A DNA stretch of 64,000 nucleotides, taken from positions 1,344,001-1,408,000 of the forward strand of contig NC_135133.1 of assembly GCF_050908995.1 (NCBI RefSeq), read 5' to 3'. The translations under genes and the position numbers were made by a program. This DNA comes from Andrena cerasifolii. Lineage: Eukaryota; Arthropoda; Insecta; Hymenoptera; Andrenidae. Positions 11,263 through 23,490 of the stretch are shown here, one piece after another (within the stretch, counting starts at the first letter, position 1; each line of letters opens with the position of its first letter). The notes under the pieces are model-generated. The model saw nothing but the letters and a program-made list of their open reading frames with translations, had not been told where the DNA came from and made no database searches.

Positions 11263-13973
11263 GTACCCTGGTACAATGGAAAAGCATTCATCTCAACTCC
11301 TATGTGCGGCTGCGACTGCTGTGGCCGCGCCAGGATCACTATAGTCTATGCGCGTCTGGTTCATGAGCAGCCTAGTCTACTCGAGACAAAACACAATGCC
11401 ATGAGTGTCTGTTTTCGGCCATAACGACAGAATCTCCTAGTCGCACACCGGCTGCCACACGATTCCTTCAGAAGCAGTCTAGCGACTCTAGCCGCACTGC
11501 AACCCATCGTCACATTCGGATAGAATATCCAGAAATAAGGAAAGAAGTCAGAATTCAAAACTTATGGAACTATGTTTTTTTTAAATATATTTCTTGTAAA
11601 CTAATAATATGAGCTCTTATAAAAAAAGGTAAAAATATCATGACGGTTACATATGATCTGTATGTAAACACATGTCACATTTTTTTGTTTTGTGCAGGAT
11701 TTAAATCGAGTCTTTTAAAGTTTGGTAATATAAAAGAAAAAAATTTGGGGTCCGAAATGAGTAGTTTCGATTTTGCAAAGTAATAACAAATAATTAGTTA
11801 GAAACAATTATTTTTCCATAAGAAAAAATATCAGTAATTATCGGCTTTTTAGTTACCTTCCGCGAACTTGTATAATCAACATATATTTGTCCTTGCAACT
11901 GCGAAAACAAGATTTGACAATATTTGCCAATAATGGAGTAATTACCTGTATTCTATATCGTACAGTGGGGCTGAATTCCAAGAAGTAGGGGGGAAAAGCA
12001 ACATTCCATTTTTCGCACTGAAAATGCTGAATATTATTAAACGAGTTCATAAAAAAAGTGTTAATATACAATCCATACCAAAGTTTGACGTTATTGAAAA
12101 AAATAACGTCACTAATTCCAATAAAACTAAAAAAAAAATTGATAAATATACCTACGTACTATGGAAAGTGCAGAAATATTTGCAAACCTGTATCCATGTT
12201 ATTCCGGTGCCAATATACTAGATAGGTATTGTTCACAAAGTGTTAATAAATTCTTACGAAATTATACAATATTTGGGCAACCTTCCAATCGGCTAATTGG
12301 GTGAAGCGACCCAAGAAGCCAGAAATAAAGATTTTAATAAATATAGAAAAGATTGTAAGCTCAAAATATTCTCATTGCAATACAACCGAAGATGTTTTAA
12401 AATTTGTATCGACTTCTTCAGATGCAGTACCAGATAGTTTTCTAGGTATCTTTGCCAAAAACACCAAGAAACTTTTTTTTATAACGTAGCTTGATGAAGA
12501 TTCGGTATTTTGATTGGAAAAAATGGCATGTTGAATTTTTTCTCTCTTCTTGAAATCGATGTCCTCTTTGCATTGGGACAAAAGCGTGTTCAAATCCAAG
12601 CGAGAATTCATTCGTTGTTTTTGACCGGTAATTTCATATTTTCCTAAGAATGTTTCGACTATATCTGTTTGTCAGCATTTCTAAAGTGCAATTAAGAATG
12701 TGGTGCCGTCTAATAGTTTTAGGCATTCTTCAGTCTGATAATGAGTTAATCCGTATTTTGCTCTGTCGGTGAGTAGTGCGTACGATGGTTTCAGACCCGC
12801 ACGTTGGTACTGTTGTCAACCGCCGCACCGACTCGCGGGACAATATGGTCATAAACCGCGACCCTGGCGAGATCTGGCATGTTCCTCCACCAACATAAAT
12901 AAGAAACAACTTCTTAGGTTAGATCGAAAAATATTTCCCCGACAATGGAGTAGGAAACGAAATTACTCTGAAGCAGAGATGGGCAAAAAATTATTAATAG
13001 CAAAGGTATCAAACTTCTTTCCCCGAAAGCCCTAACTCCCCTTATTTTACCGTTCAGAAATGCCAGGTGTTTTCCGGGCGAACTGGATTGGCGTAACCCA
13101 CTGTGGTCTCCGAGGGTTAATGTGTTACAAAATAATAGAGAAATGTATTTATTTAGACAATGGAGGTGTACCTCGCACACGTTACATTGATTAACGAACA
13201 GGTTATATATAAGAACAAAAGAAAGTCAGAAAGAGAACAAAGAATATAAGAAATATACGCCAAGGGGAAGTCCCGCTTGGCGTGTGAAGGCGCTCTCAGC
13301 ACCATCTCAGAGCAGAGTTGACAATATTTATCCAACATAATGAATAACTAATAAAAGATGATTTTTATCGCAAATGACTGATCATTAATTTAAACAAAAC
13401 GATATTCAGCTACTTCCTTTACTATTCGACTTTTCCTTATGACTTGAAAACGGAAAGTTTCCCCAACGTGCGAGTTAAACCATTAATAAAGTACCACATA
13501 AACAGTTTTCAATTTTTTATCACGATTGAGTTACAAAATAGAAAAAACAAATTAATAGATGTAAAAAATATTAAATTATACATAATTAGAAAGGAATAAT
13601 TTTATTCTATTTTTTGCCACTAATTTCGTTCCGATATCTTAAAAGAAACACCCAAGTGTCACTGACTTCTTCAATCCGGCAGATAAACAGAGTAGGATGT
13701 ACATATATACCTCATACAACAATAGACCCTTTTTTCCAGTGCTTGGAAAGGGCCTGTGCGGCCCGTCGTTGTTCAAATTATGTGACTCCTCTTTCATGAA
13801 AAAAATGTAGGTTCCTCAAAACAGATGTTTCAATGTACAATAAAAGACCAGCATTTATGATATTCTCTAGAAGCCAGGTATTTGGGGACTTCGAGATTGC
13901 ACACTACTGCATACTTGCCTGCGCATTTCAGAAATACGAATCTGAAAGGAAATTAATGTACAGAGTAAGTCAC
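11263..13973. other. No recognised gene
   Basis: Frames at 12024-12221 and 12301-12489 (plus) and 12372-12611 (minus) are short and not recognised. A GC-richer patch at 12770-12880 has no identifiable product. The motif CAGTGGGGC at 11965 resembles the end of the Transib-like element at 34227 but has no partner. Confidence 0.4.
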
Positions 13974-13976
13974 TAA

Positions 13977-14250
13977 CAAAGGAACACCGCGAACCCGGAC
14001 TCACCGATTGGACCGCAACTTTGTGGGTTTATAGAGTGACTCAAAAGAAGAACAACGATGTGTTTCATTTGGGCCCTATCGCCCTTTAAGAGGGTGAAAA
14101 CTAACCTCAAAGTCAAATTGGCACTTCCACTTTTTCCCGTATAACTCTCAAAGTATAATAGACAAAAAGAAATGTTTCAAACAAAAGTTTAATGGCGCAA
14201 TAAACGCTACAAATTTCTGTTAACAAAGTATTTGAAAAAGTTTTTTTTCT
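13977..14250. mobile_element. Half copy of the 8006-8565 foldback element
   Basis: Starts CAAAGGAACACCGCGAACCC after TAA and follows one arm of the 8006-8565 element through the GGGCCCTATCGCCCTTTAA motif to the loop region, where similarity stops. The second arm is absent, so this is a single-arm relic. Confidence 0.65.
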
Positions 14251-17197
14251 TAAAAAAAAATTTACCTCACGTTATTTTTAAGAATTTTTACATTTACATA
14301 ATAATTCAAAATATAGGGCGTTTTCTTGTTAAATCAACCATGCATATGAATTGTGTTGGGAAAGTAATTCACCAGGATTGGCAATATAGGGTGTAGACAT
14401 TCTAGGTTGGTAGGACTGTGACTCAGGTCTTCCGTTGTACTGCACTGGCAGGTTTTAAGAGAGAGTATAAAAGACTAAAGTAAGAATCACGTTAATTATC
14501 CAGTCAATCTTAAAAGCAGTTCCACTTGTGTTCATGCAAGCAATATTCGTTTCGTTCTTATGTATATTCAATATATAAAAAACACAGTATTTACGTTCTT
14601 TCTAACGAATCGCCTCATTACGCCTAAAACCCACGTGCAACCTCAGCAAATTGTATAATGCACTATCGGCTTATGTAGTTATACGATGGCAAGTACACGA
14701 TGCGCAGGGTTGCGCGCTCACAATACATAGTAAGTTGCATAATAAGAGTAATTCTGTTTGCTTCAGGCTGTTTGAAAAGTGTACATTACACTAGTTTACA
14801 AAATAAAAACAAAATTTTTGCGCAACAGATGCCACTATTTTTTTCTTATGGAAAATGACCCGCTGATTCCGAAAACGAGGTCTAAATTTTTTTTTGTGGA
14901 TGCGTTTTCGAGATATCGGTAGGAGAACTTTTTACCTGCCTGTCAAAGAGATGATCCCACAGAATTGCGAATATCTCGTGTTGCGAATAACCGATATGGT
15001 CGGAAATTATCTCAAATTAAAGATATTTGATTTACCAACAAATTTACCTGACAAAATTTTCAAATCGATTCAGTAGTTCGGGTGAAATCGATGGAAGTAC
15101 ATGAAAAAAGTCATTTTTTCGACCGAAATTGACATCGACAATTCATTTAATCGTCTGGGAAATATCGAAATCTCAAAAATACGCCCAGTTTCTTATTTTC
15201 TACGTTGAGTTTGCACTTTTACGAAGAAAACAAGCTGCTGCTGAAGAAAATCTATGGATAAATAGCGAAGCTATAGACAATTGTGTGAAAACGTTAACAT
15301 TTCATTTTTTCTCAGATTTTGTGTTTTTTTTAATTTTATTGTGTTATTTGAATTTTAATTCATTCTGTACATTTTTCAAGTATTTTGTTAATATGTGTTT
15401 GTTTCAGAAATAGTAAAAATCCAGTAAAAACTAAAAAATAATTCTTTTCTTTTACTACAATTTCGATGGTGTTTTTTTCACTTTAACTAAAATCGTGGAG
15501 CATTTTTAATAAAATCATTTAACATAAATTTTGTTCTGTATATTTCTACACGTAGTTCATTTTCTATTGTATGGATTTCATTTTTTCCAACAAGCGTAAA
15601 TATGTCCCTGAAGATCCATTTCTTGTATTCTCACTTGAATTTTTTCCCGGAAAATCTTAGTGACGTAAGCAAATTACGAGCACGGAGGGAGATTCCATCA
15701 GAATATGAAGAGTATTGAGCGGCGATATCATGGATTTTGGGATGAGACAATGATGGGAGATTATATTTGGTTCCTCATAAGAGAAACGAATGCTAAAACG
15801 GACAGATACGCGTTCCATGAAAAATAAATTAAGTGATCAGTATTAGTAGCTGTGTAGTGAAGTGAATATTCGGTACATTAACCCGGACGCACTTGACGTT
15901 GCGACCCTTACCTTTGGGCGGTGTCGTACACCTGCGATCAGCTGAGCAGTGGGCGCTAACCTACTATAAATATTTCGTCCATCGATAACCAGGATCGGTA
16001 CAGTGACCCAGTGACACAGGTTTCCGAAAAGGAAGGAAAGGAATGTCCGAAAGGGTGAGTTTTATTTAATTTATTGGTGATTATTAGGTGTAGAAATAAA
16101 TTCTTTCCGATTTTAGGGTAAAATAACAGTTCGATTTGAAAAATATGAAAACAACTCAATCATCGAAATAATTTCCATTATTGTTAATTACCTTTTGGCA
16201 TTTTTCTGGCAGCTTACGAATAACACCGCGATAGAAATTCGGTAGCTTTGTACTGATTATGTAAATTCAGTCGGAAAGAATTTATTCATACACCTAATAT
16301 TATTTTTTAAATTTAGTTATGTTGGCCGTTATTAAACTATGGATTTTTACCTCAATAACGAATTACGATCACTTGTCGTACATTTTCCGTTACATTACCT
16401 TTTCGTTTATGCGTTACTTGAAAACGAAATTTACGTATTTCTGGTCCTCTCATTTCAAACAATTATTATTTAAGATTCTGCTTTAAAAGAAACTGTGTAA
16501 CGCGATGCATGCCGGCTTGCTTGTTCGTACGTTCATAGTACAAGCGCAGCCGCCTACCGCGGTGTCAACGCTACCGCGGGAGCTCGGGCGGAAGGCGCGC
16601 GCTCTGATTGGTCGGGGGTTTTCGTTAATATCTCGTTAACGAAGCTTCGGACACTATTTTCGCTAAGGAAAAAGTTGTTTCAAATCACCCCCTGAGTCAC
16701 CCCTTTCAGGGAACTCCGACATTTTTGGGACACCCTGTAGCACCAATTCGCTATTAGTACTTTTTACTTTCACTAATTTCATACATAAGCATTTACAAAA
16801 CCCATAAACAGCCACACTAGCTAGGTTATTTTACCTTGACAGATGTGCTCTCTGTCTGGCTGTCACGTGACAATTTGTTATTCATTCAATGAACGATGTG
16901 CCTGAGAGACATTTCTTCACCCTTTCATGTTCCCCTCTTGCCTACACTTGACAACGAAAATGCTTAATTTTAAGAACGTTAAATTCGGCAAATTGCAACT
17001 TTGCATTGAAATATCGCAGCTCACAAGGCACGTAGGAACAAAACGAAGACACTTTTCTGATGTAAATCAAACCCAAGCTATCCATTAAGACCATTCAAAA
17101 TCTAATCGGATCAACCATTATTGAGATTCGGTAATTGAAGGGTTCTGGATAGCGGGTCGTGGCGTAATATAGACACTATTTGTCTTTTGATATTATC
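14251..17197. other. No recognised gene; decayed repeat ends
   Basis: The frame at 15129-15413 is AT-rich and not recognised. A pair of inverse segments (about 16078-16110 and 16268-16303, TTAGGTGTA and TACACCTAA) hints at a small foldback. GGGACACCCTG followed by TA at 16727-16739 matches the terminus of the 4545-5734 element, but no left partner was found; the GC-rich block 16500-16730 may be the interior of that orphan end. Confidence 0.4.
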
Positions 17198-17920
17198 TTA
17201 AGGGGTTATGCCTAGTCAGCTTTTAAAAAAGAACGCGATTTTCGGGAATTTTTTATGGAATATCTATTGTACATTTTTTTACAGCTATTCGCTTATTTTA
17301 AAAGTACATATATGGAGAAACTTTTAGTAATTTTATTATAGAAAAACATTTAAAAAATAAACAAATAACAGCTATTCTGGCGGAAGCTGTATTGATAAAG
17401 AGGCTGTGCGGTGAGCAAGTTTTCTCTGTACCGGATCATCTAAAACTAAAAATTCAAAAACATTCTGTTAATATATGGTTTAATTCACTAGACGAATGAA
17501 GGTTTTTTCAAAAAGTTGAGTTTTTACAAAATGGCGGCCGTTTAACCCAGAACCACGCTTTTTCGTTATCTGAATTGTTCGTTTTTCTTTAATTAAAAAT
17601 AGAGTTTTTGTTAAAGTAGCAAAATCTTCGTTCATCTACTACTTAGTCTTTAATATATAAAAGATGTCTGCAAAAGTTTAGGCCAATCGATGTAGCGGTT
17701 TCCGAAATATCTTGCTCACCGATATCAAAACAGCTTCGGCGAGAATGGCTGTTATTCGTTCATTTTTTAATGTTTTTCTATAACAAAATTACCGAGAGTC
17801 GCTGCATATATGTACTTTTAAAATAAGCGAATAGTTGAAAAAAATATACAGTAGATATTCCACAAAAAATTCTCGAAAATCGCGTTCTTTTTCGAAACCT
17901 GACTAGGCATGACGCCTTAA
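17198..17920. mobile_element. TTAA palindromic element, GGGGTTATGCC family, copy 1
   Basis: TTAA 17198-17201, then GGGGTTATGCCTAGTCAG; the right end is CTGACTAGGCATGACGCC before TTAA 17917-17920. The arms are inverse copies over most of their length (for example GAACGCGATTTTC near 17232 and its inverse near 17880). No transposase. A better-preserved relative lies at 37737-38492. Confidence 0.75.
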
Positions 17921-18351
17921 ACAACTTTTCTATGTAGTTTCCAACATTATTAAGACACTTGTCATAACGGGGAACCACTTTTTGTATCCCCACTTCGAAA
18001 AATGATGCTGACTGTAATGAGTCGTTGTATGTCGTCGTTGACCACAGTCTGTAGGCCGCTTCGCTGATCGTCATGCACACTTTCACGTCCTTTATTAAAG
18101 TTTCTAACCCATCTCCTTATTATTTAATTACTCTCGGTATTTTCTCCATACAGCTCACAAAATTGACGACGAGTATCTGCCACTTTACAGGCAGCACCCC
18201 TCGATTGCCTCGAACATGTTAAACACACAGAACGATTCAACACGATATGACTGTCACAGAATGGTATCTGTGGCTTGCCACTTGGTAAAGGAACTCATCA
18301 CGCATACGCACGTTGACAACATTTCTTAACGGAACTTATTTTACCTACGGA
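17921..18351. other. No recognised gene
   Basis: The minus-strand frame at 17778-18086 overlaps the element arm. The part outside the element, about 17940-18220, has HTH-transposase-like wording such as MKVCMTISEAAYRLWSTT, but it is too short to assign. Confidence 0.3.
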
Positions 18352-18756
18352 TAGGGGAAAATGGGGCAAAACCGGGTACGCGGGTCAGACCGGGTACCAT
18401 TGTTTCCCTAAGACAAGAGCTGCGATATGCAGCCAACGTATGGTGTTACATTCGGGTGGACCTCGCGACGGTATGAGATCAATCGCAGAGCAAAGACCGT
18501 CGTAGTTTTTCATTCACAGAAGTTTAAAAATTTCGAGTTGAAAAGTTCCAGTGTTGCGTTGGTGAATTGCCTTTTTTATACCACTTGGATTTAAAGAATC
18601 TATTACGGTAAGTACTGCATTGTATTCTGTAGACTTTACACAGTATTTTGACGTTTTACCCGGTTCTTTATCGCATGTTGAAGTGTCAATATTTAATGTT
18701 TAGTAAATCACCTCATTTGGGGCAAACCCGGGTACCCGGTTCTATGTATTAGTCCA

Positions 18757-19053
18757 GTGGAATTAGGATCCGTCTTGGGAATAAATCCCACCAAGCTAAA
18801 TTTTGGTAAAACCAGGGGCGTAATTAACCCTAGACTACAGAAAAAAATTGAGAAAGAAGATAAAATAAAAATGCAATTATCTACGAAGGAACCTTGCATA
18901 TTTTGTGACGAACTTTTCATTCATTCCAAGTCCAAGGAAAAGTGGATTCAATGCATTGTCTGCCACGGGTGGGCTCGTGAGATTTGCACAAGTGTTGAGG
19001 AGGGCGACGAGACCTTTATTTGTGATTTCTGTTCACTAAATAAATTAAAATAA
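18757..19053 (+). pseudogene. C-terminal zinc-finger remnant of pogo-like transposase
   Basis: A 98-residue frame with a PHD-like cysteine pattern: CIFC, then WIQCIVCHGWAREIC, then FICDFC before the stop. Small CxxC modules of this kind occur at the C-termini of insect pogo/Tigger-like transposases, where they follow the DDE domain. The DDE and N-terminal DNA-binding domains are absent, so the gene is an internal-deletion remnant. The upstream methionine is arbitrary. The same cysteine layout appears in the remnants at 55629-55922 and 58624-58761, each inside a TA-flanked element with similarly patterned ends; that repeated context is the main evidence. It could instead be an exapted PHD finger, but there is no sign of splicing to a host gene. 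Confidence 0.55.
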
Positions 19054-19086
19054 ATTTATATACAAATTAAAATTTGTAAAAAAAAA

Positions 19087-19872
19087 GGTAAATGTTTAGA
19101 TTAGGGGAGGGTTCTCCGATTTCAATGACCTTCACATATATTGTCAAGGTCATCATTCTGAACAACATTTCCCTCTAAAATTTTCGGCGCTCGGCTTTGG
19201 TTTACGAGATATTCACAAAAAACCTTACTTAGCACTAGAACTGCCGACGGTATTGGAATTGGTTGGAGCTAGGTAAGTAAGTGCGGGGGGCGCGTAAAGC
19301 AAGGAGTCAATTCACTTTCCCGTCACCCACAGTTAACACTAGAATTACCGAGTTTAACACATACTCACATCGGTTCGCTACCATACTTTACGCCCCCCCC
19401 CCTGCCCTCTAATCTAGCCCAAACCAATACTAATACCGTTGGTTATGAAACTCTTTTCAATATATTATGCCAAAAGTTTTTTATTAACATCTCTGAAACT
19501 AAGGCAAAACGCCAAAAAGTTTAGAGAGAAATGTTGACAACATATGTCAAGGTCATTGAAATCGGTGAGGACGTAGCTTTTCGACAGGTTTACCAGTTTT
19601 GGGGTTAGAGTATTTATTCACGTATTTTATAAATATTTATCATATAGTCAACAATTAGAGACATTAATTTACAAACAATACTGGCTGTGAAACAGTCGTC
19701 TGTATAGGCAGATTTCAATGTACAATTATGCCAAGTTTTTTGCAAATATCTCGTAAACCAAAGCCGAGCGCCGAACAATTTAGAGGGAAATGTTGTTCAG
19801 ATTGATGACCTTGGCAACATATGTGAAGGTCATTGAAATCGGAGAATCCTCCCCCAATCTAAACATTTACCA
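19087..19872. mobile_element. Foldback element nested in pogo-like element
   Basis: The left arm (GGTAAATGTTTAGATTAGGG, then TCAATGACCTTCACATAT) returns inverted at the right (ATATGTGAAGGTCATTGA, then CCCCCAATCTAAACATTTACC). The arms include a shared block with CAAGGTCATCA and TTTCCCTCTAAA. A partial relative of one arm is at about 44620-44760. No coding sequence. Confidence 0.65.
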
Positions 19873-20081
19873 AAAAACCTACTTTTATGGTTTCTAAAAT
19901 AATAGTAATAAAGTTTTTATAATTACATCATATTTTATGCGTTTTTTAATAAGTACCCGGTATTACCCACACCTATAGGGTAAAACCGGGTATATGCATA
20001 CTTCCGAGAAAACTTGTTTTCCTGTGAGCCAAATAGTTTTTTCATATAAGAACTCTCATTTTCTGATTCTGTAAGGTCCAA

Positions 20082-21005
20082 TTAAGGGGAGGTTCTGGTC
20101 TAAATGTCGATTTTTCTTTTATTTCATTTGTCGAATGTTCAACCTTTTAGGAAAACGGGTTTGAAAGGATTTGTTGAAATTCGTAAAATTCCCGAAGTTA
20201 TAGGCATTTGAGTCGCGGCAAATACATGGGTCACAACCGGCTACTCGGCGCTCACGTAAAACTTTAAGGGGAGGTTCTGGTCTAAATGTCGATTTTTTTT
20301 ATATCATTTTTCGAATGTTCAATCTTTTAGGAATACGGGTTTAAAAGGATTTGTTGAAATTCGTAAAATTCCCCAAGTTGTAGGCATTTGAGTCGCGGCA
20401 AATACATGGGTCACAACCGGCTACTCGGCGCTCACGTAAAACTTCAAATGCGTTTTTCTCGAAACAGTGTTCTCAAAACGGTGGGACCTGTATCTTCAAA
20501 AGTTATTATCCGATTCGACTGAAACTTGTTTTATTTTGAAGATTATTCTTTTGGCTAGGGGGGAACTAAAAAAAATTACAAAAGTTGAATATTTATAATT
20601 TTTAAAGGCGTTGAAAGGACGAAAAATACAGGGAAAAGTGATTTCAAACGTGAAGTGTCGTTATTTTCTAAAAAAAATGTAATTTTTGTAATTTTTTTTA
20701 GTCCCCCCCCCCCCCCTAGAAAAAAGAATAATCTTCAAAATAAAAAAGGTTTCAGTCGAATCGGATAATAACTTTTAGAGATACAGGTCCCACCCATTTG
20801 GATCAATTTTTTGACGCCTTAACTTTAACGACTCCCCAGGGCTGTTTGCACTGATTAATTATAAAACAAAAAATATATTTCTATAACATAAGACATCCTT
20901 AATACAATGCAACAAGTCCCATTAAATTATATATAGTAGTTTTCCTTTAATTAATTCCTAAATATCACCTATTTTTGGGGGCTCTAGACCAGAACCTCCC
21001 CTTAA
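20082..21005. mobile_element. TTAA palindromic element, GGGGAGGTTC family, with partial tandem duplication
   Basis: TTAA 20082-20085 plus GGGGAGGTTCTGGTCTA; right end TAGACCAGAACCTCCCC plus TTAA 21002-21005. The first 182 bp are repeated at once, restarting at an internal TTAA (20264-20267). Inverse arms meet near 20600-20700; the right arm carries a long poly-C run at 20702-20716. It is nested in the pogo-like element 18354-21097. Confidence 0.75.
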
Positions 21006-21099
21006 GATTTCTAGCGGTGTCCAAAATTTATTTTGCCGTCTGATTTTATGCTAGCAGAAAAACTACATTAGGTACCCGGTTATGCCCCACTTTCCCCTA

Positions 21100-21649
21100 C
21101 GTCTCGTACTTTAACACTCTCTAGAAATATATACAGACATAACCAGAGCGTTGGACCGGAGCTCGGAGCAGAAGCGCGAAGCAGTGGAGCAACGTGGTTT
21201 TGACCGGAGCAGGAGCAGAGCCGGAGCACGGAAAATTTGTACTGCTCCAGATTTTTTTTATTATTTGAATTTTAATGATGAAAAAACATTATACTATTTT
21301 TAACACAAGCGCGCGCGCGGCGAAAAGGGAAACAAATACCGGCGTTGTCTAAAAACTGCGAAATTGATCGCCGGCGTTGCAGCGTGCCAACGTTTCACTT
21401 GGAGTATGAAGCGGAGCTGGAGCAAGTAGCTTGATATCCCAGCGGAGCAGGATCGAAGCAAATAAAAAATTGTTGGATATAACCATGTGTAATCGCAGCC
21501 CCATGATACTTAACAAAAAGCACATTTGATGATTCACAGTCTCAGAAATCCCGCTTTGCACACCACTCGAGTATGTCCCAAGTTAAATAGTTCCTATACC
21601 TCCGCGAACCACAATATGCAGCAATCCCTGCACGCTCTTCGGTCACAAA
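21100..21649. other. No recognised gene
   Basis: Contains GGAGCAGGAGC-type purine-rich words at 21150-21240 and 21410-21460 (GGAGC motifs repeated) and a GCGCGCGC run at 21309. No coding support. Confidence 0.4.
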
Positions 21650-22375
21650 TCACTCTACAGACTCAATATTCTTCTTTCACCACCGACGCCGACCCAGTCA
21701 CCCAAAAACCTGCTCCCCTTCCCACCCTCGTCGCTGTTCTGCCAAGGAGCGGGTGGAAAGCGACAGACAGACTTCCGAGAACGGAGGCACGAACAGGTGT
21801 CCGTGGTCTGGCGCGAACACGTCGGTGGGCAGTCCGTCGACGCGACGCGGCGCGACGCGCTTGCGCGTCCCGCTCTACCGTGCGCGGTTCAACGCAGCGA
21901 GAGGGTCGCCGTTGGGGTTGGACGCGAGCACAGGGGGTGATACGCGCCGCCGGAAAGAAGGGGCGCAGCTAGGAATGGGGGCCAGTGGGCTAGTAGTCCG
22001 CGATAACGTCGCCTCAGTAGATCGCTGGCCGTTGCGCGGCTCCTCTCGCCTCCTCGCGAAATTCCGCGTGTGCTTTCCGCGGACCCTGCTGCCCCTACGC
22101 TTTCAGACGCGTGCAGCAGCGGTGGAATAGTCGTCCGTGAATCGAAAGCAGTCGGGCCGGTCGGGCTGCTATCGTGCGACACGTGGCTCGCGTTCCACGG
22201 CAAACCCCGAAAGTAGTTCGTTCAAGTTTCGGGGTCGGATGTGAAAAGCATGTTTCCTTGTAGCTCCGTGTTTCGGCTTGTCGGGCAGTTTCACCGAGAT
22301 CTTTTGGCGGCTCAGCTCTGTGTGTGTTTGTGATCCTCTGTGCAGCTGTTCACTCCAGGGCTCCGGTAAATAGTT
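21650..22375 (+). promoter_or_regulatory. CpG-rich island, candidate promoter and 5' UTR exon
   Basis: This stretch is much richer in G, C and CpG than the surrounding AT-rich DNA, unlike the repeats, and is not flanked by transposon ends. Overlapping frames in all phases (21526-21972, 21753-22130, 21889-22203 minus) are arginine-rich, as expected from GC-rich non-coding DNA. A possible splice donor, GCTCCG followed by GTAAAT, lies at about 22364. It could be the first exon and promoter of the plus-strand dopamine receptor gene whose coding exon starts at 47746, but that link is inference from position only. Confidence 0.35.
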
Positions 22376-23190
22376 CACGCTGGGTGAAGAGCTGGCAACT
22401 TGTGATAAAGAGAGATCGGTTCTTCGTCGTTGAAGAGTCGTGCAATTGAATAGCTGCCCCTTGTTCCTTGATTATTTCATCCTCATCGTTCCTGAACGTA
22501 GTGTGGCTGTAGATTAAATTCTGTGGTGGGTGGAGGGCGTCGGTGTAAGAAAAATCTGATCGAATATGAATTGGAGGTTGGAGAGCTGTAGGGGAATTAG
22601 AAGACGCGTTTTTGCTGCAGGATAATTACCTGCGGATTGAAAGGATGAAAGAATGGCGGAAGCGGAGTGGACGGAACGGTGGAGGTGCAGGAAGAAGGCG
22701 CTATTCAGCCCACTCACCGAATGATAATCTATTATTTCACACGAAACTCCATCCGTGGTTGGGTTATTAATTACTTGGGCGCATCTAGTTGCCGGTAGAA
22801 GGCAGATTTTTTGTTAATTTTTTATTGCTCCTTGGGATATCGAATTCTGCACGTAGACTGGGAAACAATAGACTGGTTTCCTTTATTTGCTATTTGTTTA
22901 TTCCTAAAATGTAAGTTGAAGTAGCTGACAAAGCTTTTCTGTAGTCTGTTGATTTATGTGGAGGTCAGAATAATGGAAAAAAATAAAATAATTCGACAGA
23001 AAGGCGGGAAGTTGGCTATTGGTAAAAGGTGACCCGTGAATGGTATGATCCTTCATCAAAAAGTGTGTCGAAAATGCAAAATATTTCTTATTCATAACCT
23101 GTAAGGTCGTGGGAAGAAACTTTATTCCACATCTTCTATATAGTTTTTAAAAATCAGTTTTTAAAGTAAAGTAATATTTCCTATTTGATC
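22376..23190. other. Unique AT-rich sequence, no gene seen
   Basis: No repeats with clear ends and no supported coding frames. Consistent with intron if the island at 21650-22375 is a first exon. Confidence 0.4.
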
Positions 23191-23194
23191 GTTC

Positions 23195-23490
23195 CACGAG
23201 GCCATTATTCCCTATTATTTGCCCATCACGCTATCTTTTAATTTTACTTTCTCATTCTCGATAAACTAACGTCCCATTCAAGAATTCTATGAGGCCATTA
23301 TTTTCTATTACTCGCTCATTATCCATTCCTTTAATTTCAATTTCTCATGCTCAATAAAATAATATTCCCCATTCCAGGATTCCGCGAGGCCGTTAGTTTC
23401 TATTACTTCGCTCGCTACACATTCTTCTAATCTCAATCTCTCATGCTTGATAACCCAATATTCCTCATTCCCAGACTCCACGAGGCTACA
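23195..23490. repeat. Degenerate tandem repeat, about 92-96 bp period
   Basis: A CACGAGGCC / CGCGAGGCC motif starts units near 23197, 23289, 23384 and 23480, each followed by a TTTCTATTACT-like block, TTTTAATTT and TCTCATGCTC. About three and a bit units, diverged from each other. Confidence 0.65.

Larger units (their letters stand above)
18354..21097. mobile_element. Pogo-like TA element with GGGGCAAAACCGGGTA repeats
   Basis: Ends GGGGAAAATGGGGCAAAACC and GGTTATGCCCCACTTTCCCC are flanked by TA at 18352-18353 and 21098-21099. The ACCGGGTA/TACCCGGT word recurs near both ends and internally (about 18375, 18655, 18720, 19955, 19985, 21070), as expected for repeated transposase-binding sites. 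One short frame remains of the transposase (18757-19053). Two other elements are nested inside (19087-19872 and 20082-21005). A reverse-strand fragment of the family lies at 56450-56580. Confidence 0.75.

Noticed and set aside
11965..11990. Possible Transib end (CAGTGGGGC)
   Set aside because: The heptamer is altered and no right end or CGNCG pair was found.
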